Positions 20,332 through 30,385 are shown, counted from the first letter of the stretch. The stretch: 64,000 nucleotides of DNA from Luidia sarsii (GCA_949987565.1 OX465103.1:4521548-4585547), one strand, 5' to 3'. Made by a program: numbers and translations. The notes: generated from the sequence alone by a model not told the origin.

Positions 20332-22350
20332 ATGGCAAAACGAAAATTCCACAAATCGAGCAAACAGTCACGGAACTCCACCAAAGGCAAAACCTATTTC
20401 CGCCACAGCTCCCAACTGAGCACCAACCCTACAAGTCTAATGACTAAATTAGCGGAGAGCAGTGAACAATTTATAACCAACCTATCCAATGTAACTCTTT
20501 CTCCAGTCGAGAAAATTGCATTAGGAAAAGGTCTAAGTTATGTTCCAACTCCAGCTAAACCAACCAGATCTACTCTACTGAGTGCTATCACCACATTCGA
20601 AAAACGGATGCGAACCGCATACATTATGCACCACAAACCACCCCTGAACCACCCGTTCAAACCACCCTCCACCTGGCATCCAAAAACCACTCAGAGCAAT
20701 ACGCTCAACACCTATTTGGAAGCCACAAAAGCCGAACTAGCCCATATCCGTCTGAGAAATCAGAAGAGGAATATGACAAGGTTAGAAACCACCACACTCC
20801 GCAACCTCAAGAACAACCCCGAAATCGTCATTAAACCATATGACAAGGGTAGAGGAATCTGCATACTCAACCAATCTGACTACCGATCTGTCGGATTTAA
20901 ACACCTCGAATCCAAACACTACTTGGAACTAAGTCAGGACATAACCCCCGCGACCATCAGTATGGTCCACTTCACCCTGACTAAAATGTACAACCAAAAC
21001 TACATCGACCGCCACACCCTGGCCTACCTGGACCCACTCAAATACCACTGCGATTGCCCAACAATGTATTTTCTACCGAAAATACACAAACAGCCCCCAA
21101 CTGGGCAACCCTTCGTCGGGCGACCAATTATCAGTGGATGCTCAAGTCCAACGGCCAAAATCTCAGAATACATTGACTACTTCCTCTTACCAATAGTTAC
21201 CGCTCAACCAACCTATGTCCGCGATACAGCAGACATCCTGCGGAAACTAGAAGAGAAAACCTTTCCCTCCAATGTTCTGATCACTAGTATTGATGTAGTT
21301 TCCATGTACACAAACATCCACCAAGAAGAAGCGATTCAATGTGTATGCAAAGCCCTCGACCTAACCAGTCACACCTATGGTATCACAAAACCACCCACCA
21401 ACTACATCCGAGAACTACTGGAATTAATCTTGGGAAGAAATTGTTTCCAATTCGGGAACAGATTCTTTCTCCAGCAAATCGGTTGTGCAATGGGCTCCAC
21501 AGCGAGCCCCGAAATTTGTGATATCACCCTATACGATTTCGAGAAGAAAATTCTTGAACAAGCGGAACACATCCTAACCTGGTGGCGATACCGAGATGAC
21601 ATACTTGTCATCTACGACGGCAATCTGGAGGATTTCCAAAATTTCATCAACCAGCTGAACCAAACCCACCCTACACTAAAATTCACCTACGAAGCCTCCC
21701 TCACCTCCATCAACTACCTTGACCTCACCATTTTCAAAGGTAATCGTTTCCATTCAACGGGTATACTAGACACCAAAGTCTACCGAAAACCCACGGAAAC
21801 ATACCAATACCTACATCGAATGTCTTCCCACCCACCCCATGTATTCAACGCATTCATCTACGGAGAATGTCTCCGATATGCAAGGAATACAAACAATACT
21901 GAAGATTTCGAAGAAACGGTCAAAAACTTCTCACAAAAACTTCTCCAAAGAGGCTACTCGAAACCCGAGATCGACCTTGCAACAAGGAAAGTATCTCCCG
22001 CCAACCGATCCAACCTGGTTCACAAACCGCAACCCAACACCCGAACAATGGAACAACCCCTGGTGTTTAGCACCACCTATAATCCGGCAATTAACCACCG
22101 TGATTTGAGACGAGCAGTCAACAGGAAATGGCACCTCATCCAAAGCAATGAACAACTCAGGGATATCTTCCCAAAACCACCCCTCATTGCTTACAAAAAA
22201 GCCAAAAACATACGGGAAATGATCGTACGGGCAAAACTTCCCAAGCCCAAGAGAAACCCCGTCCCAGAAGATTCTGGTTTCGTTGAGGAACCAGATGAAA
22301 CCCTGGACACTCTGCTCTCCTTACTCGAGGAACAAATCACCCAAGAATAA
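20332..22350 (+). CDS. PLE reverse transcriptase, EN-less, array copy 2
   Basis: Identical in translation to the copy at 17151-19169: 672 residues with motifs A (Asp321), B and C (YRDD) intact and no GIY-YIG domain. It is the only copy with a complete unit on both sides. Confidence 0.88.
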   Translation: MAKRKFHKSSKQSRNSTKGKTYFRHSSQLSTNPTSLMTKLAESSEQFITNLSNVTLSPVEKIALGKGLSYVPTPAKPTRSTLLSAITTFEKRMRTAYIMHHKPPLNHPFKPPSTWHPKTTQSNTLNTYLEATKAELAHIRLRNQKRNMTRLETTTLRNLKNNPEIVIKPYDKGRGICILNQSDYRSVGFKHLESKHYLELSQDITPATISMVHFTLTKMYNQNYIDRHTLAYLDPLKYHCDCPTMYFLPKIHKQPPTGQPFVGRPIISGCSSPTAKISEYIDYFLLPIVTAQPTYVRDTADILRKLEEKTFPSNVLITSIDVVSMYTNIHQEEAIQCVCKALDLTSHTYGITKPPTNYIRELLELILGRNCFQFGNRFFLQQIGCAMGSTASPEICDITLYDFEKKILEQAEHILTWWRYRDDILVIYDGNLEDFQNFINQLNQTHPTLKFTYEASLTSINYLDLTIFKGNRFHSTGILDTKVYRKPTETYQYLHRMSSHPPHVFNAFIYGECLRYARNTNNTEDFEETVKNFSQKLLQRGYSKPEIDLATRKVSPANRSNLVHKPQPNTRTMEQPLVFSTTYNPAINHRDLRRAVNRKWHLIQSNEQLRDIFPKPPLIAYKKAKNIREMIVRAKLPKPKRNPVPEDSGFVEEPDETLDTLLSLLEEQITQE

Positions 22351-22424
22351 CCAACCCGGTCACTCAAACCTACCCCCATTTGGCACCCCAACCATGAGAC
22401 ACACTGATCTGCCAAGATCACCAC

Positions 22425-22468
22425 CGCAACTGATGATTGCCCAGATGGCATGAAAACATGTTATTGCG
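22425..22468 (+). ncRNA. Hammerhead ribozyme motif, array copy 3
   Basis: Identical to 16063-16106 at an offset of 2 x 3181 bp, 75 bp after the RT stop codon. Confidence 0.75.
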
Positions 22469-23073
22469 ACACCATGGGAGCTGCGAAGCGTCCCTAGTCT
22501 CCTTCCATGAGAGCACCTTCCGATCTTATGGCCTGCTATATTAGCCCAACCCAGTCGACGCATATTGCAAGGTTCTTGCTTTATGGTTAAATAGACTACT
22601 CCCCTGGAATATAGCAAAGAACACGGCATGTGGTCCTAAAATGTTTTCATTTTTCGTTCCACGGGTCAACAGAGAGGCGGTGTCACTGAATGGGATTACA
22701 CCATCATTTTCACAAACTTTGACTTCATACTCCTTGCCCCTTTAAGGGGTATTGTGGGTCGATGGTAACCAAAAGTTCCCGAGAATACGCTTGATTAGCA
22801 AGTACCGTATCTTCAGGTTGCTACCTCTCTGCAAACTCCGGCTTTTCCGACATGGAATTGCTACACCCCCCGACCCATTGCAAACCGTGTCTCCTACACC
22901 ATACCTGTCAGACCGAATACAACATTCAAACGACAGACCACCAGGAGCATCAAAACCACTGGACCCCCAGTCCAAACCACCTATAATCGGGACCAACCCT
23001 CCCACCACCACCTAAAAGACAATCTTCCGAAAGGAGCAATGTCTTTTACTCAAGAAAATGGTCTAACCCTAAG

Positions 23074-23361
23074 ATGGCAACAACAAAACCTCACCGCGGC
23101 TTCCAGTACCGGTCCTCTTTTTTGAAGACCTTGGAAGCCGCAAATACCAAGGTCTCCCGAATCTTCCTGAAATTAACCAGGGAGGAGTACGTCTTCCAGG
23201 CGGCTGACATACAGGAGAAAATAGAGTCAAACCAGCGGGCCGCCAGAATCAAGATCAGCGACAGGTTCACCGATCCGAGGGAACACTCGACAGCCACCGG
23301 CCTCTTCCACTCCTTCTCGGCCGTAAGGTCAAGAGGAAACAAGAGAAAAAGAGACGCTTGA
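23074..23361 (+). CDS. Small basic ORF upstream of RT, array copy 3
   Basis: Identical 95-codon frame to 16712-16999, in the third unit. Function unknown. Confidence 0.35.
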   Translation: MATTKPHRGFQYRSSFLKTLEAANTKVSRIFLKLTREEYVFQAADIQEKIESNQRAARIKISDRFTDPREHSTATGLFHSFSAVRSRGNKRKRDA

Positions 23362-23512
23362 GGAGCCACCCCCGTGAAAACCAACCGGTCCTTTTCAGGA
23401 CCACCACATTGCCAAAAAGAGACAAAGACAACGGTCGTTTAAAGCCAATCTCTAGTTTTGCAATATATCCTCCCACAATAAGGGAATCATATTGTTATAA
23501 CACCCACCAACC

Positions 23513-25531
23513 ATGGCAAAACGAAAATTCCACAAATCGAGCAAACAGTCACGGAACTCCACCAAAGGCAAAACCTATTTCCGCCACAGCTCCCAACTGA
23601 GCACCAACCCTACAAGTCTAATGACTAAATTAGCGGAGAGCAGTGAACAATTTATAACCAACCTATCCAATGTAACTCTTTCTCCAGTCGAGAAAATTGC
23701 ATTAGGAAAAGGTCTAAGTTATGTTCCAACTCCAGCTAAACCAACCAGATCTACTCTACTGAGTGCTATCACCACATTCGAAAAACGGATGCGAACCGCA
23801 TACATTATGCACCACAAACCACCCCTGAACCACCCGTTCAAACCACCCTCCACCTGGCATCCAAAAACCACTCAGAGCAATACGCTCAACACCTATTTGG
23901 AAGCCACAAAAGCCGAACTAGCCCATATCCGTCTGAGAAATCAGAAGAGGAATATGACAAGGTTAGAAACCACCACACTCCGCAACCTCAAGAACAACCC
24001 CGAAATCGTCATTAAACCATATGACAAGGGTAGAGGAATCTGCATACTCAACCAATCTGACTACCGATCTGTCGGATTTAAACACCTCGAATCCAAACAC
24101 TACTTGGAACTAAGTCAGGACATAACCCCCGCGACCATCAGTATGGTCCACTTCACCCTGACTAAAATGTACAACCAAAACTACATCGACCGCCACACCC
24201 TGGCCTACCTGGACCCACTCAAATACCACTGCGATTGCCCAACAATGTATTTTCTACCGAAAATACACAAACAGCCCCCAACTGGGCAACCCTTCGTCGG
24301 GCGACCAATTATCAGTGGATGCTCAAGTCCAACGGCCAAAATCTCAGAATACATTGACTACTTCCTCTTACCAATAGTTACCGCTCAACCAACCTATGTC
24401 CGCGATACAGCAGACATCCTGCGGAAACTAGAAGAGAAAACCTTTCCCTCCAATGTTCTGATCACTAGTATTGATGTAGTTTCCATGTACACAAACATCC
24501 ACCAAGAAGAAGCGATTCAATGTGTATGCAAAGCCCTCGACCTAACCAGTCACACCTATGGTATCACAAAACCACCCACCAACTACATCCGAGAACTACT
24601 GGAATTAATCTTGGGAAGAAATTGTTTCCAATTCGGGAACAGATTCTTTCTCCAGCAAATCGGTTGTGCAATGGGCTCCACAGCGAGCCCCGAAATTTGT
24701 GATATCACCCTATACGATTTCGAGAAGAAAATTCTTGAACAAGCGGAACACATCCTAACCTGGTGGCGATACCGAGATGACATACTTGTCATCTACGACG
24801 GCAATCTGGAGGATTTCCAAAATTTCATCAACCAGCTGAACCAAACCCACCCTACACTAAAATTCACCTACGAAGCCTCCCTCACCTCCATCAACTACCT
24901 TGACCTCACCATTTTCAAAGGTAATCGTTTCCATTCAACGGGTATACTAGACACCAAAGTCTACCGAAAACCCACGGAAACATACCAATACCTACATCGA
25001 ATGTCTTCCCACCCACCCCATGTATTCAACGCATTCATCTACGGAGAATGTCTCCGATATGCAAGGAATACAAACAATACTGAAGATTTCGAAGAAACGG
25101 TCAAAAACTTCTCACAAAAACTTCTCCAAAGAGGCTACTCGAAACCCGAGATCGACCTTGCAACAAGGAAAGTATCTCCCGCCAACCGATCCAACCTGGT
25201 TCACAAACCGCAACCCAACACCCGAACAATGGAACAACCCCTGGTGTTTAGCACCACCTATAATCCGGCAATTAACCACCGTGATTTGAGACGAGCAGTC
25301 AACAGGAAATGGCACCTCATCCAAAGCAATGAACAACTCAGGGATATCTTCCCAAAACCACCCCTCATTGCTTACAAAAAAGCCAAAAACATACGGGAAA
25401 TGATCGTACGGGCAAAACTTCCCAAGCCCAAGAGAAACCCCGTCCCAGAAGATTCTGGTTTCGTTGAGGAACCAGATGAAACCCTGGACACTCTGCTCTC
25501 CTTACTCGAGGAACAAATCACCCAAGAATAA
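23513..25531 (+). CDS. PLE reverse transcriptase, EN-less, array copy 3
   Basis: Third identical 672-residue copy. Downstream only 363 bp of the unit remain before the array breaks off at the (AC)n tract, so the noncoding region that should lead to the next unit is truncated. Confidence 0.88.
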   Translation: MAKRKFHKSSKQSRNSTKGKTYFRHSSQLSTNPTSLMTKLAESSEQFITNLSNVTLSPVEKIALGKGLSYVPTPAKPTRSTLLSAITTFEKRMRTAYIMHHKPPLNHPFKPPSTWHPKTTQSNTLNTYLEATKAELAHIRLRNQKRNMTRLETTTLRNLKNNPEIVIKPYDKGRGICILNQSDYRSVGFKHLESKHYLELSQDITPATISMVHFTLTKMYNQNYIDRHTLAYLDPLKYHCDCPTMYFLPKIHKQPPTGQPFVGRPIISGCSSPTAKISEYIDYFLLPIVTAQPTYVRDTADILRKLEEKTFPSNVLITSIDVVSMYTNIHQEEAIQCVCKALDLTSHTYGITKPPTNYIRELLELILGRNCFQFGNRFFLQQIGCAMGSTASPEICDITLYDFEKKILEQAEHILTWWRYRDDILVIYDGNLEDFQNFINQLNQTHPTLKFTYEASLTSINYLDLTIFKGNRFHSTGILDTKVYRKPTETYQYLHRMSSHPPHVFNAFIYGECLRYARNTNNTEDFEETVKNFSQKLLQRGYSKPEIDLATRKVSPANRSNLVHKPQPNTRTMEQPLVFSTTYNPAINHRDLRRAVNRKWHLIQSNEQLRDIFPKPPLIAYKKAKNIREMIVRAKLPKPKRNPVPEDSGFVEEPDETLDTLLSLLEEQITQE

Positions 25532-25605
25532 CCAACCCGGTCACTCAAACCTACCCCCATTTGGCACCCCAACCATGAGACACACTGATCTGCCAAGATC
25601 ACCAC

Positions 25606-25649
25606 CGCAACTGATGATTGCCCAGATGGCATGAAAACATGTTATTGCG
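25606..25649 (+). ncRNA. Hammerhead ribozyme motif, array copy 4
   Basis: Identical to 16063-16106. It lies in the terminal partial unit, so the array has four hammerheads for three RT genes. Confidence 0.75.
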
Positions 25650-25894
25650 ACACCATGGGAGCTGCGAAGCGTCCCTAGTCTCCTTCCATGAGAGCACCTT
25701 CCGATCTTATGGCCTGCTATATTAGCCCAACCCAGTCGACGCATATTGCAAGGTTCTTGCTTTATGGTTAAATAGACTACTCCCCTGGAATATAGCAAAG
25801 AACACGGCATGTGGTCCTAAAATGTTTTCATTTTTCGTTCCACGGGTCAACAGAGAGGCGGTGTCACTGAATGGGATTACACCATCATTTTCAC

Positions 25895-25919
25895 ACACAC
25901 ACACACACACAAAAAAAAG
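25895..25919. repeat. (AC)n plus A-run at the array-arm junction
   Basis: About eight ac dinucleotides followed by an a-rich run and gaggc. It replaces unit sequence exactly at the junction with the right arm, which suggests microsatellite-primed joining or a tail added at insertion. Confidence 0.9.
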
Positions 25920-25949
25920 AGGCGGGCCTTCGACATTTGTGATGCAGCC

Positions 25950-26585
25950 TTGTTACAACCAGAACTGCAACACATCAAGTCAGCCCTCCAGATGAACGGA
26001 TACAAGCCCAGCCACATCAAGTTCTCCACCCCACCTCCTGACCAAAGGGTCTCCTATACCCAAGGTCCCTCTCCTAGTTCTGACCTAGGTCCCACACCCA
26101 AGCCCCCCTCAGTCACCCTCCCATACATAGGCCCCGCATCTCACCGGCTACAACGCGTCTTCCACAGAGCAGGCATAAGAGTCTTCCACTCATCGTCCAA
26201 CAAGCTCCAGTCCTCCCTCCACACCCATAAGGACAAACCAGCCTACTCGGAACAACCAGGTGTCTACCGTATCCCCTGCGAATGTGGTAAAGTCTACATT
26301 GGGGAGACCGGTAGAAACCTGGAAACCCGACTGAAGGAGCATAAAGCACACGGCCGGCGGGGTGACTTTGACAAGTCATCCATAGTCAAACACTCCCACT
26401 CTGAGGACCACCTAGTCAACTGGCAGGCAGCGGAACTACTCGTCCCCATTCAACAATGGCACTCCCGACGGATCCGAGAGGCCATCGAAATCCGCAAGCA
26501 CGACACAGTACCCCAAGACATCGGCTACCACCTCAGCGATATTTGGCTCCCCCTCATCCCGACCAATGGATCTTCTATATCCTAG
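25950..26585 (+). CDS. PLE GIY-YIG endonuclease region, right arm
   Basis: A 211-residue open frame: a PLE linker (LQHIKSALQMNGYKPSHIK), a proline-rich spacer, then a GIY-YIG nuclease with GVYRIP (103-108), KVYIGETGR (114-122), EH (130-131) and a candidate catalytic Glu in IREAIEI. The frame is open upstream to 25920 without a Met, so the listed start is only the first Met. It differs from the left copy by a few residues and a longer C-terminus. On its own it lacks RT; it may be a relic or could supply nuclease to the endonuclease-less RT next to it, which is speculation. Confidence 0.7.
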   Translation: MLQPELQHIKSALQMNGYKPSHIKFSTPPPDQRVSYTQGPSPSSDLGPTPKPPSVTLPYIGPASHRLQRVFHRAGIRVFHSSSNKLQSSLHTHKDKPAYSEQPGVYRIPCECGKVYIGETGRNLETRLKEHKAHGRRGDFDKSSIVKHSHSEDHLVNWQAAELLVPIQQWHSRRIREAIEIRKHDTVPQDIGYHLSDIWLPLIPTNGSSIS

Positions 26586-26857
26586 GTCATCCCAACCATA
26601 CCCACACCAGTCTAAGCCCCCCTTCCCTAGCCGACTCATGGATCACCTATATCCACGGCCTCCCCACCACCTTCTGACACACCCCAGTGAGCACCTATAG
26701 GTTCCCCCACCAGTCTCCCCTTAGGGTTTTCCCGCCTTCCCACCTCAGTGACCTAAGCCCCCCTTAGGATAATCCTCCCTAGAGGATAATCTTTCCCGCC
26801 TTCCCGCCTCAGCGACCACCGGTACATAAGGAGTTCCACCACCGATCCCAAGACATT

Positions 26858-26897
26858 CTCCTGATGACGGCCAGAGCATACTGGTCGAAACGTCGAG
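26858..26897 (+). ncRNA. Hammerhead ribozyme motif, right arm
   Basis: CTC, CTGATGA, C, GGCCAG, loop agcata, CTGGTC, GAAAC, GTC, GAG, identical to the left-arm motif. Stems I and II close and the core is intact. It lies about 270 bp after the nuclease stop codon, in the 3' pseudo-LTR position of a PLE. Confidence 0.65.
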
Positions 26898-26977
26898 TTA
26901 CCCTCAGGTTCTTTTCAGAACCATACCTCTTCCTTTAAGAGACCTGATACATGGTGTTCACCGCAAACCTTCCTATA

Positions 26978-27784
26978 ATGTTTTATATTGATATACCGGG
27001 GTTTTTTTAATCTGCAGGCGATCAAAGGGGTAGTCCCCCACACTGTCGGAAATAGACTGCCGACCCGTTGGACAGGGCAGCTGATATAGACAGCATCACA
27101 CTGGCGTGGTTTTGATTCGCTTGACATCACACACGCACACGATCGAATAGCCGCTTAATATACGTGTACGATTGCAGTGGTACACTATGGATGCTGCAAA
27201 ACTGCTCGCTCGCATCAATGAGCAAAAAAAAAACCACCCAAATCCTAATATGTTGAGGTCCCGACCGGTCAGGTTCTGTCCCGGCGTGACCTTTCCCGAA
27301 GGCGTAGACTGCATGCCTCCTGCTGGGGTCGAAACGATAGGTCATGTCCTCTTCATCGCAATAGTCCAGTCATTGACCGTTTTCAGTTCCTCCGTGTGAC
27401 TCATGACAGCGTCACTCATCAGATCTCCAACAAAGTCCGTTGTTCCCCAAACAATCCTGTAGCCAACTTAGAAGTCATACAGATAGCGTGGCCCGAGAAC
27501 CGAGCGTCCGCCTGGTTCTCTTCGACGATCGTAATAACCATTGCCCCCCAAAGCACGGAGTCGCATCCCTGTGATGCAGGCCCGTGTACAGAGAAACAGA
27601 CCCACTGGGTGCCCCTCGTTGACACGATGACACGCATCCGTGCCTGCATAAAGGGTTATGTAATGGTGGTGGTCACGCGTTTCCACGAACGCACACTCGT
27701 CGAGTACATGTAATTGCAACTCGAACATTAATTAGGCCGTTCCAAAATGTTTGGTCACGGTCAAATTTAGGTCAAGGTAGATCG
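26978..27784. other. Intergenic DNA with a weak hammerhead-like copy
   Basis: No gene was recognised; short frames overlap on both strands. At 27247-27306 the words ggtcaggttctgtccc and gtgacctttcccgaaggcg align loosely with the dispersed PLE tail (minus orientation) and may be a very old copy. Confidence 0.4.
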
Positions 27785-28594
27785 AACTTGGCTCGAGAGT
27801 AGAAAGAGAACTTGCGTTCAAAACCAACGGAGTCAGTACTGGCGCGGGAGTAGAACGAGCCTGGCTCTAGAGTAGAAAGAGAACTTGCGTTCAAAGTCAA
27901 TGGGGTACTGGCGCGGGAGTACAACGAGCCTGGCTCGAGGGTAGAAAGAGACCTTGCGTTCAAAGTCAATGGAGTACTGGCGCGGGAGTAGAACGAGCCC
28001 GGCTCGAGGGTAGAAAGAGACCTTGCGTTCAAAGTCAATGGAGTACTGGCGCGGGAGTAGAACGAGCCTGGCTCGAGGGTAGAAAGAGACCTTGCGTTCA
28101 AAGTCAATGGAGTACTGGCGCGGGAGCAGAACGAGCCTGGCTCTAGAGTAGAAAGAGAACTTGCGTTCAAAGTCAATGGAGTACTGGCGCGGGAGTAGAA
28201 CGAGACTGGCTCGAGGGTAGAAAGAGACCTTGCGTTCAAAGCCAATGGGGTACTGGCGCGGGAGTAGAACGAGCCTGGCTCTAGAGTAGAAAGAGAACTT
28301 GCGTTCAAAGTCAATGGAGTACTGGCGCGGGAGCAGAACGAGCCTGGCTCGAGAGTAGAAAGAGAACTTGCGTTCAAAACCAACGGAGTCAGTACTGGCG
28401 CGGGAGCAGAACGAGCCTGGCTCTAGAGTAGAAAGAGAACTTGCGTTCAAAGTCAATGGAGTACTGGCGCGGGAGTAGAATGAGCCTGGCTCGAGGGTAG
28501 AAAGAGACCTTGCGTTCAAAGCCAATGGAGCACTGGCGCGGGAGTAGACCGAGCCTGGCTCGAGATCTGTAGAAAGAGAACATTGCGTTCAAAG
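27785..28594. repeat. 69-bp satellite, about 12 copies
   Basis: Tandem units containing actggcgcgggagtagaacg, agcctggctcgag and agaaagagaccttgcgttca. Units alternate between a 'ctagag' and a 'cgaggg' subtype, and one unit carries a 3-bp insertion (gagtcagta) near 27830 and again near 28385. Because 69 is divisible by three, long frames stay open on the minus strand; these are not taken as genes. Confidence 0.95.
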
Positions 28595-28611
28595 TCTTCG
28601 GCGCGTAAAAG

Positions 28612-29080
28612 AATCATCATCATCGGTCAACTGCGTAACAGGCGACCACAAGTTGTCTCCAACCACTGCGGTCTTGAGCAGAGTTGACAATATCATTTGG
28701 TTGTAGCATGCCTTCATAGTCTTCCCATTAGCTGTTGTATATACTGCAAGTACAGTGTCCTGGGCCTTCCTGGTTTCCTTTTTCCATGTGGTGGAATGTA
28801 AAGCGCATACTGCCGTATAAATTCGCCATCAGTCAAGTGTAGGACACATGGCCAAGGAAACCCGGCTGACTGGTTCTGACCCGGCCGATTAGTGGAACTG
28901 TGCCAGCCAAGTTGTACACAGTAGCATTATTTGGGGATCCTGTCTAATCGTTTGATGTTTAACCTGATGCGGTATACATGTATATGTGTAGCGGGGTGTT
29001 GCAAAGTCATTTATCTTATCCTCCGTGACCTTAGAGATGACCCGGGATTCAAGGCCGACCATAAAGGAGGACAGTGACAC
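28612..29080 (-). pseudogene. RTE-like LINE 3' fragment with (TGA)n tail
   Basis: Minus-strand frames give DGEFIRQYALYIPPHGKRKP followed by GRPRTLYLQYIQQLMG, and after a frameshift DIVNSAQDRSGWRQLVVACY. The GKRxxGRPR and AxDRxxWRxLVxxC words mark the end of ORF2 in RTE/RTEX-type non-LTR elements. The insert ends in tgatgatgatgatt, the trinucleotide tail typical of RTE. Upstream (to about 29080) the frame remains open with plausible but less certain RT-linked sequence. It is a truncated, frameshifted copy. Confidence 0.65.
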
Positions 29081-29113
29081 AACGTTGTATCAAACAACTT
29101 CACCTTTTAATTA

Positions 29114-30385
29114 GAACTATAGTCATGAAACACGTAATGAACATGTAGCAAAACACTAACATGCACCCTACTTGCATTGAAATCAGTTAAGAACTACCGG
29201 TAGTCATGAAACACATGATGTGCATTTAGCAAAACACATAACATGCGCCCTACTTGTATTAAAGTCAGTTGAGAACTAGTCATGAAACACATGATGTGCA
29301 TGTAGAAAAACACACTAACATGCACCCTACTTGCATTGAAATCAAATCAGTTAAGAACTACCGGTAGTCATGAAACACATGATGTGCATTTAGCAAAACA
29401 CATAACATGCGCCCTACTTGTATTAAAGTCAGTTGAGAACTAGTCATGAAACACATGATGTGCATGTAGCAAAACACACTAACATGCACCCTACTTGCAT
29501 TGAAATCAAATCAGTTAAGAACTACCGGTAGTCATGAAACACATGATGTGCATTTAGCAAAACACATAACATGCACCCTACTTGTATTAGAGTCAGTTGA
29601 GAACTAGTCATGAAACAAATGAGGTGCATGTAGCAAAACACACTAACATGCACCCTACTTGCATTGAAATCAAATCAGTTAAGAACTACCGGTAGTCATG
29701 AAACACATGATGTGCATTTAGCAAAACACATGACATGCACCCTACTTGTATTAGAGTCAGTTGAGAACTAGTCATGAAACACATGAGGTGCATGTAGCAA
29801 AACACACTAACATGCACCCTACTTGCATTGAAATCAAATCAGTTAAGAACTACCGGTAGTCATGAAACACATGATGTGCATTTAGCAAAACACATGACAT
29901 GCACCCTACTTGTATTAGAGTCAGTTGAGAACTAGTCATGAAACACATGAGGTGCATGTAGCAAAACACACTAACATGCACCCTACTTGCATTGAAATCA
30001 AATCAGTTAAGAACTACCGGTAGTCATGAAACACATGATGTGCATTTAGCAAAACACATAACATGCACCCTACTTGTATTAGAGTCAGTTGAGAACTAGT
30101 CATGAAACACATGAGGTGCATGTAGCAAAACACACTAACATGCACCCTACTTGTATTAAAGTCAGTTGAGAACTAGTCATGAAACACATGATGTGCATGT
30201 AGCAAAACACATAACATGCACCCTACTTGTATTAGAGTCAGTTGAGAACTAGTCATGAAACAAATGAGGTGCATGTAGCAAAACACATAACATGCACCTT
30301 GCATTGAAATCAGTTAAGAACTACCGGTATTCATGAAACACATGATGTGCATTTAGCAAAACACTTAACATGCACCCTACTTGCA
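29114..30385. repeat. About 162-bp dimeric satellite
   Basis: Units built from two related halves of about 81 bp. Both contain catgaaacacatgatgtgca and aaaacac-acatgcaccctac. One half carries the perfect palindrome ACTACCGGTAGT and the other the shorter ACTAGT. Around seven dimers are present, and single halves occur near the right end (30160-30300). Confidence 0.93.

Larger units (their letters stand above)
15602..25894 (+). repeat. Head-to-tail array of a 3181-bp PLE unit, 3.2 copies
   Basis: Every feature recurs with an offset of exactly 3181 bp (for example the start codons at 17151, 20332 and 23513), and the three translated RT frames are identical. The array starts in the 3' part of a coding frame at cccgagatcgacc and stops at catcattttcaca, where an (AC)n run begins. 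Boundaries between units are seamless, as expected for PLE tandem copies or unequal exchange. Such identity means either very recent amplification or over-duplication in assembly. Confidence 0.95.
14545..26977. mobile_element. Penelope-like element complex with inverted arms and tandem RT core
   Basis: A 12.4-kb structure. The left arm (14545-15604) is the reverse complement of the right arm (25920-26977), with only scattered substitutions. Between them lie 3.2 direct copies of a 3181-bp unit (15602-25894) ending in an (AC)n tract. The arms carry the GIY-YIG endonuclease part of a PLE and a hammerhead; the units carry a PLE reverse transcriptase and a different hammerhead. The 12-mer atgttttatatt occurs at 14496-14507, about 37 bp outside the left end, and immediately outside the right end (26978-26989), so it may be a target duplication. 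PLEs are known to form tandem and inverted partial copies, but symmetrical arms of one subfamily around an array of another is unusual. Confidence 0.75.
25920..26977 (+). repeat. Right inverted arm of the PLE complex
   Basis: The reverse complement of the left arm. In the plus sense it reads GIY-YIG coding region, noncoding tail, hammerhead, the hairpin aggttcttttcagaacc, and the outer end accgcaaaccttcctata. Confidence 0.95.

Noticed and set aside
27772..28592. Frames of 67 to 230 codons with repeated STLEP and SFYSRA words
   Set aside because: Translation of the 69-bp satellite, whose unit length is a multiple of three.
29114..30385. Regularly spaced repeats considered as a CRISPR array
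   Set aside because: Adjacent repeats have no unique spacers and the context is eukaryotic; it is a satellite.
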